Assembly (NCBI GenBank): GCA_964504335.1
Contig: CAZDET010000088.1
Span: 1 to 16,781, forward strand
Source of the DNA: CAZDET01 sp964504335
Lineage (GTDB): Bacteria > Bacteroidota > Bacteroidia > Chitinophagales > Saprospiraceae
Direction of reading: 5' to 3'
Length of the DNA stretch: 16,781 bases
The position numbers were made by a program, and so were the translations under genes. The notes below the pieces were generated by a model. The model searched no databases and had not been told where the DNA came from. It was given only the letters and a program-made list of their open reading frames with translations. Of the stretch, positions 12,848 to 16,781 are shown piece after piece; within the stretch, counting starts at the first letter, position 1; each line of letters starts with the position of its first letter.

Positions 12848-13120
12848 TCACCCGTATTTTTCCAGTAAGTCTTCCGCATACACTTTGGGCCAGGGATACT
12901 CGTTAATATCGGCCGTTTCTTCTAAGCGGACCAGTTCGTAAATAATGCGGCTGCGCGTGAGCGGGGTATTTAGTAGCTCGCTCATTGGCTTTTCCAGGTG
13001 CTCGGCGTAAAAGATCGCCCATTCGGGATCGGTACCGTCGGTGCTGATGAAGGCCTGGTGGTGGGCGTGACTGGTTTGCTCGAGCAAGGTGGATAGTGCT
13101 TGCAGTTTTGGGTTTTCCAT
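12848..13120 (-). CDS. Conserved-looking 90-residue protein, unknown function
   Basis: 90 residues, soluble, acidic and helical, without a signal peptide. Notable stretches are THAHHQAF-like HAHHQAFISTDGTDPEWAIF (19-38), LTRSRIIYELVRLEE (54-68) and PWPKVYAEDLLEKY (76-89). The Asp/Glu, Trp and His content and the DPEW and PWP motifs look like those of a small conserved family of unknown role in diverse bacteria, but I cannot name it. The stop codon overlaps or nearly touches the MscS start (GTGA at 12848-12851), which suggests translational coupling and possibly a shared role in osmotic response. It starts from ATG at 13120, close to a 145-base intergenic region. Confidence 0.75.
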   Translation of the reverse strand: MENPKLQALSTLLEQTSHAHHQAFISTDGTDPEWAIFYAEHLEKPMSELLNTPLTRSRIIYELVRLEETADINEYPWPKVYAEDLLEKYG

Positions 13121-13265
13121 ATAGAATAAATTTGGGCGCTTTCAAGTTAGTGGTAATTCTTCACTATTGGGAAATCTTTTCCCTGCATCCATTTACCCAT
13201 TTTATTCATTACGCAACATGATTTGGCCTTGTCTCCAATCGTTCTGGCCGGTGATTTTTTATCCT

Positions 13266-14471
13266 TTAAAATTCAAACGCAAAAAGCGTATTAAATACCC
13301 CATAAAAGGCGGCTTCCTCTTCTTCGGTGCTCAGGGAAACGTTGGCGAAAAGGATGCGGCCGACGCCGGTTTCCGGATGGAAATACAGCAGGGTGGATGT
13401 GCCGAAATCATTGCCGGAGTGGCCGACGAGAGGGGCGAAGGATAGGTCCCAGCAGATGGCATCGGGGAACGCATCGGTGTCTTCATACTGGGGTTGGATC
13501 ATTTCCTGGAAGCTAGATGCATCGAGGATGGTGCCCTCTCCGGCGGCGCAGTGGAGGAGTTCCTGGGTATACTTGGTGAGGTCGGTTACCGTGCTGAACA
13601 GGCCGCCGTCGGGGTAGGTAATTAGGTGATAGGTGGTGAGGTGGTGGGGTGGCGAGGTGGTGAGATAGTAATTGGTGGTTAGATTGGGATTTACTTCTTG
13701 GGGGCTCCAAGTGGAATTAGTCATTTGTAGGGGGCTTAGGATTTTATTTTGGGTCAGGGCACGAAAATCGGTATTAGTGGCCCGTTCGATGGCTAATGCG
13801 AGTAAGGTCACTCCTAGGTTGCTGTATTCATAGGTGGTGCCGGGGGGCGTTTCGAGGAAGTGCTCCGGCTGGTACCAATCGCCCTCCAGAGATAGGATTT
13901 TTTCCAGAAATTCCTCCATGGGCATGGATTGGTTGCTGTTGTAGATTTCGAGGTAGGGGTGGAAGCTTTCCGGCCACTGGTCGGCGCGCAGCGAATCCTG
14001 GAAGAGGTAGGTTTTATCGTATACCTCTGGGCTGCCGATGGAGGAAGTGTGGGAGGCTAGCTGCCGCAAGGTAATGGGCTGCTCCGGGAACGCCGGATGA
14101 GCTACTTCGAAGGGTAGATACACATTTACCGGATCGTCTAGTTTCATTATTTCCCGCTCGACGGCCTGCATCAGGCTTACACCTACAAGCGTTTTTGAAA
14201 TAGAAGCAATCAATTGCTGCGTTTGGGGGGTATAGGGCTTTTGCGCAGCGACGTCGGCGTAGCCAAATCCCTTTTGGTAATGGATGCTGTCTTTGTCGAA
14301 GATGGCCACGGCAAAGCCGGGCAGGTACCCTTGCTGGTAAATACTATCGAGCTGATAGCTAAGCGAATCGGCGGTAGGGGACGATTCGATAGCTTCTTCC
14401 GAGTTGGGGGCCTGGTTGCAGGCTTGGAGGATGCATAAAGTGAGCAGGAATAGAAGGAATGGACGGAGCAT
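13266..14471 (-). CDS. Beta-lactamase-fold serine hydrolase lipoprotein (class C / PBP-like)
   Basis: 401 residues. The signal sequence ends in ILQAC with Cys18 as probable lipidation site. The serine-hydrolase fold is marked by SISK (Ser90, Lys93; SxxK), YSN (216-218; YxN) and HSG (351-353; in the place of KTG/HxG), so all three active-site motifs are intact. Such proteins act as peptidases, esterases or D-aminoacylases in the periplasm; true beta-lactamase activity is unlikely. Between about residues 264 and 286 the family's usual hydrophilic loop before YPDGG is replaced by an 8-residue periodic stretch (LTTSPPHH, LTTYHLIT) encoded by an octamer DNA array at 13622-13677. The start codon is preceded by another octamer array. 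The gene follows the methyltransferase-like gene by 60 bases on the same strand and may be co-transcribed. Confidence 0.9.
   Translation of the reverse strand: MLRPFLLFLLTLCILQACNQAPNSEEAIESSPTADSLSYQLDSIYQQGYLPGFAVAIFDKDSIHYQKGFGYADVAAQKPYTPQTQQLIASISKTLVGVSLMQAVEREIMKLDDPVNVYLPFEVAHPAFPEQPITLRQLASHTSSIGSPEVYDKTYLFQDSLRADQWPESFHPYLEIYNSNQSMPMEEFLEKILSLEGDWYQPEHFLETPPGTTYEYSNLGVTLLALAIERATNTDFRALTQNKILSPLQMTNSTWSPQEVNPNLTTNYYLTTSPPHHLTTYHLITYPDGGLFSTVTDLTKYTQELLHCAAGEGTILDASSFQEMIQPQYEDTDAFPDAICWDLSFAPLVGHSGNDFGTSTLLYFHPETGVGRILFANVSLSTEEEEAAFYGVFNTLFAFEF
13622..13677. repeat. Octamer array inside the serine-hydrolase coding sequence
   Basis: Plus-strand units are TTAGGTGA (13622), TAGGTGGT (13630), GAGGTGGT (13638), GGGGTGGC (13646), GAGGTGGT (13654), GAGATAGT (13662) and AATTGGTG (13670). 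The strict 8-base period over about 56 bases is translated on the minus strand without a stop, giving an 8-residue protein period. It resembles the intergenic arrays in period and length but not in exact word. Confidence 0.75.
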
Positions 14472-14472
14472 G

Positions 14473-14496
14473 ATTTAGACTTTTAGATCTTTAGGG
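14473..14496. repeat. TTTAG octamer array before the serine-hydrolase start
   Basis: ATTTAGAC (14473), TTTTAGAT (14481) and CTTTAGGG (14489) share TTTAG at the same place in each 8-base unit. TAG on the plus strand and TAA on the minus strand both recur in all three frames. The array lies in the 60 bases between the methyltransferase-like stop (14532) and the serine-hydrolase ATG (14471), nearly touching the latter. Confidence 0.6.
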
Positions 14497-14531
14497 GATG
14501 GTTAGGTTTTTGGGTTGATGTAGCGCATTAA

Positions 14532-15050
14532 CTATTCCTGCTCCGGGTACCAACCATTTAATCGAGGGAACCACCGTGGCACCTGCGCTCGGTACTCTTC
14601 GTATTCCGCTCCAAACCGACGGAGAAGGTCTGGTTCTTCGAAAAACAAAAAGTACAGGTGGTTGATCAGGATAAATAGAATGGCCCACCCCAGTAGCACC
14701 TTCGACGAAAAAATGCAGGATTCGCCTAGAAGTAGAAGCGCCACTCCAAGGATCATGGGGTTGCGGAGATACCGGTAGAGGCCTTTTACGACCAAGTTTT
14801 TAGTGGGATGCCAGGGGGCCAACGTCCCGCGGCCAATCCGAACGAATAGTCGCACCGATTCAACGAATAACAGCCCCCCTAGCGCGAGGTATAGCGCCGA
14901 AAAGATTATTCGCAGAGGATGAAAATAACCCCCGTCGTTGGAAGGAAACCACCACAATAAGATGGCAGGTATGACCACGGTAGCGGTAACCGGCAACAGA
15001 AGAACGGCCAGTAGGTGATGGAAGGTAGAGGGAGGTTTGGTCGGTTTCAT
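14532..15050 (-). CDS. Isoprenylcysteine carboxyl-methyltransferase-like membrane protein
   Basis: 172 residues with four or five hydrophobic segments (about 13-34, 46-72, 98-110, 116-136). The C-terminal half holds the family's signature: TKNLVVKGLYRYLRNPMILG (about 83-102), then LFFEEPDLLRRFGAEYEEYRAQVPRWFP (about 134-161). In that signature the Arg-Asn-Pro, the Glu-Glu pair and YxxYxxxVPRW surround the S-adenosylmethionine site of ICMT/PEMT-type enzymes. Bacterial members probably methylate lipids or small carboxylates in the inner membrane; the substrate is unknown. Length fits small bacterial members. The ATG at 15050 is the natural start before the first hydrophobic segment. It may be co-transcribed with the serine hydrolase downstream. 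Confidence 0.88.
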   Translation of the reverse strand: MKPTKPPSTFHHLLAVLLLPVTATVVIPAILLWWFPSNDGGYFHPLRIIFSALYLALGGLLFVESVRLFVRIGRGTLAPWHPTKNLVVKGLYRYLRNPMILGVALLLLGESCIFSSKVLLGWAILFILINHLYFLFFEEPDLLRRFGAEYEEYRAQVPRWFPRLNGWYPEQE

Positions 15051-15238
15051 CGGGTCAATTTATTTAGCCCTTAAGCTTTACTGAACTACTACTGTACTAT
15101 AAGGATAGCCAGGAACGACTTTATCCCCTACGCGCTCTGAAAAAAAGGTACCCTTCCACAATTCTCTTTCGAAAATGAACCAATGCCTGCCAGGGATTCG
15201 TAAATTGAGCAACACTACTGCCCGCTAAGCCGAATAAT

Positions 15239-16084
15239 ATGACAAAAAAAACGGAGCTGTACGCTAATACTGCCTTGACCATTATTGGTCTGGGGCTTGG
15301 GATTTATTTTTATTTAGAGAATCAGCTCAATCTCAGCTTATTTTTATTTTCACTGGCGCTCGCCAGTATTTTATATCAATTTTTAGGTGGCATCGGATCG
15401 GACAATTCCCTGCGGCTGGGGGCGATCAAATTTGGGGGCGCGGGGGCTGTCTTGTTGGGCTTTATGTACTTTATCAAGTATTTTATTTTCATTCCGAATG
15501 CCCAAAACTACGATCTGAGCGTAGTACCGAAAACCGGCTGGATCCCCGTGAGCCTGGAATCGGGGAAAATCCCAACGGTTCAAATCAGCAACCAACAGGA
15601 TACGCTGGTGTATCCATCGATTTTAGGGCCTTCGGTGTTGGCACAGCGCAAGGGGCACGAGTACCAGCTATCGGGGCGGCCCGGAGGGCCTTACACCCTC
15701 GAATTGAAAAGCAATCCGGTAGATACGGTGGGCTTCATCAACTTGTATAATTTTAAAACAACCGATCTGTTTAATCGCATTAAGCCCTCGGAGCAGTCGA
15801 AGCGCATCCAGGTGTTCGAATTGTATCCGGAGGCCGGAAAGCCCAGCTCTACAGACGACCTATCACGGGTAGATCTGCCCTTTACTATCGAGGTGTTTTC
15901 GAGTTCTCGATTCAGTATTGAGCCCTTTATCACCAAACAGTTAATTGTGCCGCGCACCAGTTGGATCGTGCCGGGGGACGACAATTCCTTTTACGTCGTT
16001 TTTTTGGAGCAGGCGGATTTTCAGCACGAGACGAAGTTTACGAAATGGTTGGTGGAGGAGTTTGAGTATGTGTTGGAGCGATAG
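15239..16084 (+). CDS. Membrane-anchored protein of unknown function
   Basis: 281 residues. Three hydrophobic segments lie at about 11-26, 31-51 and 66-88, followed by a soluble domain of about 190 residues. In that domain, motifs such as NYDLSVVPKTGWIPV (about 90-104), GRPGGPYTLEL (about 146-156) and FTIEVFSSSRFSIEPF (about 220-235) suggest a mostly beta structure. With three segments the C-terminal domain should face the side opposite the N-terminus, probably the periplasm. I recognise no family. It precedes mscL by 87 bases on the same strand, with an octamer/heptamer array in between and a separate promoter-like element before mscL, so a shared operon is uncertain. Confidence 0.72.
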   Translation: MTKKTELYANTALTIIGLGLGIYFYLENQLNLSLFLFSLALASILYQFLGGIGSDNSLRLGAIKFGGAGAVLLGFMYFIKYFIFIPNAQNYDLSVVPKTGWIPVSLESGKIPTVQISNQQDTLVYPSILGPSVLAQRKGHEYQLSGRPGGPYTLELKSNPVDTVGFINLYNFKTTDLFNRIKPSEQSKRIQVFELYPEAGKPSSTDDLSRVDLPFTIEVFSSSRFSIEPFITKQLIVPRTSWIVPGDDNSFYVVFLEQADFQHETKFTKWLVEEFEYVLER

Positions 16085-16096
16085 GTGTTGGTAGTT

Positions 16097-16146
16097 TAGT
16101 ACTTTGGTCTTTTAGTACTTTAGAAATTAGATTTTAGATCTTAGGG
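16097..16146. repeat. Stop-codon array between the membrane-protein gene and mscL
   Basis: TAGTACTT (16097), TGGTCTTT (16105) and TAGTACTT (16113) repeat the words of the 5740 array. TAG then recurs at 16121, 16128, 16135 and 16142 with a 7-base spacing. Both 8 and 7 are coprime with 3, so stop triplets fall in every frame. It starts 13 bases after the stop codon at 16084 and ends 26 bases before the mscL ATG. Confidence 0.7.
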
Positions 16147-16159
16147 TGGGGAACCAACT

Positions 16160-16167
16160 TTTATTTG
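16160..16167 (+). promoter_or_regulatory. -7-like element almost on the mscL start codon
   Basis: TTTATTTG differs from TAnnTTTG at one base and ends 4 bases before the mscL ATG at 16172, so initiation here would give a leaderless mscL mRNA. The 13-base word AACTTTTATTTGC (16156-16168) occurs identically at 4626-4638, next to the palindrome by the IS66 remnant. Confidence 0.4.
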
Positions 16168-16171
16168 CAAT

Positions 16172-16603
16172 ATGAAATTTTGGACGGAGTTTAAGAAGTT
16201 CGCCGTAAAGGGGAATATGGTGGATTTGGCGATTGGCGTGATCATTGGGGCGGCCTTTAATACTATTGTAGACACGCTGGTGAAAAACGTATTGACGCCT
16301 CCGCTGGGGTATCTGACTAGCGGGGTGGCGCTCGGTGATTTGAAGTGGGTGCTGAAAGCACCTATTACCGACGCGGCCGGGGAAGTGACCGACCCAGGGG
16401 TGGTGATTGGGTATGGATTATTTTTGCAGGCCTGCATTGATTTCTTCATTGTGGCGATGACGATCTTTTTGGTGATCCGGGCGATCAACGCGCTCAAAGA
16501 GCAATCGGAGGATGAGGGGAATATGGCGGTGCCAACGCCGAAGAATATTCAGTTGCTGGCGGAGATTCGGGATGGGATTAATCGGATGGTGCCGAAGGGA
16601 TGA
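16172..16603 (+). CDS. mscL: Large-conductance mechanosensitive channel MscL
   Basis: 143 residues, the usual length. The N-terminal amphipathic helix FWTEFKKFAVKGN (3-15) is followed by TM1, VDLAIGVIIGAAFNTIVDTLVKNVLTPP (17-44), with the Gly/Ala-rich pore constriction. A periplasmic loop with a short insert (about 45-77) precedes TM2, GYGLFLQACIDFFIVAMTIFLVIRAIN (about 80-106). A charged linker and C-terminal helix NIQLLAEIRDGI (125-136) complete it. MscL forms a pentamer in the inner membrane and opens near lytic tension to jettison solutes. No KEEPAAPP-type or cysteine-rich tail is seen, which is normal for Bacteroidota members. The TGA stop starts another octamer array. It lies about 3.3 kb from an MscS gene. 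Confidence 0.97.
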   Translation: MKFWTEFKKFAVKGNMVDLAIGVIIGAAFNTIVDTLVKNVLTPPLGYLTSGVALGDLKWVLKAPITDAAGEVTDPGVVIGYGLFLQACIDFFIVAMTIFLVIRAINALKEQSEDEGNMAVPTPKNIQLLAEIRDGINRMVPKG

Positions 16604-16624
16604 TGTTGTAATGCTTTAATTTTT
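16601..16624. repeat. Stop-codon octamer array after mscL
   Basis: TGATGTTG (16601), TAATGCTT (16609) and TAATTTTT (16617). The first unit begins on the mscL TGA stop codon, and each unit opens with a stop triplet, giving stops in all three frames in 19 bases. The 12-mer TAATGCTTTAAT here is also at 9539-9550. Confidence 0.6.
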
Positions 16625-16669
16625 GGTTAGGTCAAACGCGCTAAAATGGTCGGTACGAGAGTTTTGGGC

Positions 16670-16700
16670 TTGCTTTTTGTGTGGTAAGCGCGTATCTTTG
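16670..16700 (+). promoter_or_regulatory. Full Bacteroidota promoter directed out of the window
   Basis: TTG (16670-16672), a 20-base spacer and TATCTTTG (16693-16700) match the TTG-N20-TAnnTTTG consensus exactly. No open frame starts in the remaining 80 bases, so it must drive a gene beyond 16781 with a leader longer than about 75 bases, or an RNA gene. Confidence 0.6.
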
Positions 16701-16781
16701 CCCTGCCATCCAATAGCTGCCCCCGCGGTAGCCATTCTCACAAGATAGCCCACTTTTTCACACGGCCGTTTCCATTGCTGG

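Noticed and set aside
13127..13134. Perfect TAAATTTG on the plus strand
   Set aside because: No plus-strand gene follows and the -33 spacing is wrong; it probably arises by chance in AT-rich sequence.
1..16781. CRISPR array, prophage or complete defence island
   Set aside because: No 25-40 base direct repeats with spacers, no phage structural genes and no intact defence cassette. The repeats present have units of 7-8 bases, and the caspase and IS66 genes are broken.

Overview
The window looks like a chromosomal segment of a Bacteroidota bacterium. The evidence is several upstream elements matching the phylum's promoter type (TAnnTTTG at about -7, some with TTG about 20 bases earlier), weak or absent Shine-Dalgarno sequences, and many secreted or lipid-anchored envelope proteins. 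The mix of families and the short-word intergenic arrays suggest a Saprospiria/Lewinella-like organism, but that placement is inference.

Layout. 1-3437: a lipoprotein (-), a multi-pass membrane protein (+), a 67-residue HTH regulator (+) whose promoter lies almost on its start codon, and a secreted Gfo/Idh/MocA-like protein (+). 3438-5049: a degraded zone holding a tRNA-like cloverleaf with mispairs (3514-3586), a caspase-like gene that has lost its catalytic core (about 3587-4152, -), and the N-terminal third of an IS66 transposase (about 4146-4615, -), followed by 434 bases without a gene. 5050-6891: a secreted L-type lectin followed by a glutamate-receptor-type K+ channel. 6937-10518: a secreted feruloyl-esterase/PHB-depolymerase-like hydrolase (-), a compact M1-type metallopeptidase-like protein (+) and a secreted alpha/beta hydrolase (+). 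10537-13120: a tandem EF-hand-like protein, an MscS channel and a coupled small protein, all on -. 13266-15050: a beta-lactamase-fold serine hydrolase lipoprotein and an isoprenylcysteine-methyltransferase-like membrane protein (-). 15239-16603: an unknown membrane protein and MscL (+). The window ends at a strong promoter pointing out of it.

The genes do not form one pathway. Common themes are the cell envelope, ion flux (one K+-selective ligand-gated channel and two mechanosensitive channels) and secreted hydrolases.

The most unusual signal is not a gene. Many gene ends carry short arrays of degenerate 8-base units (sometimes 7). Several start on the stop codon itself and repeat a T(A/G)(A/G) stop triplet every 8 bases, so stops fall in all three frames. 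One array is translated inside the serine hydrolase, and another supplies the last codons of the esterase. The tRNA-like relic next to the broken caspase and IS66 pieces is the second region worth attention.
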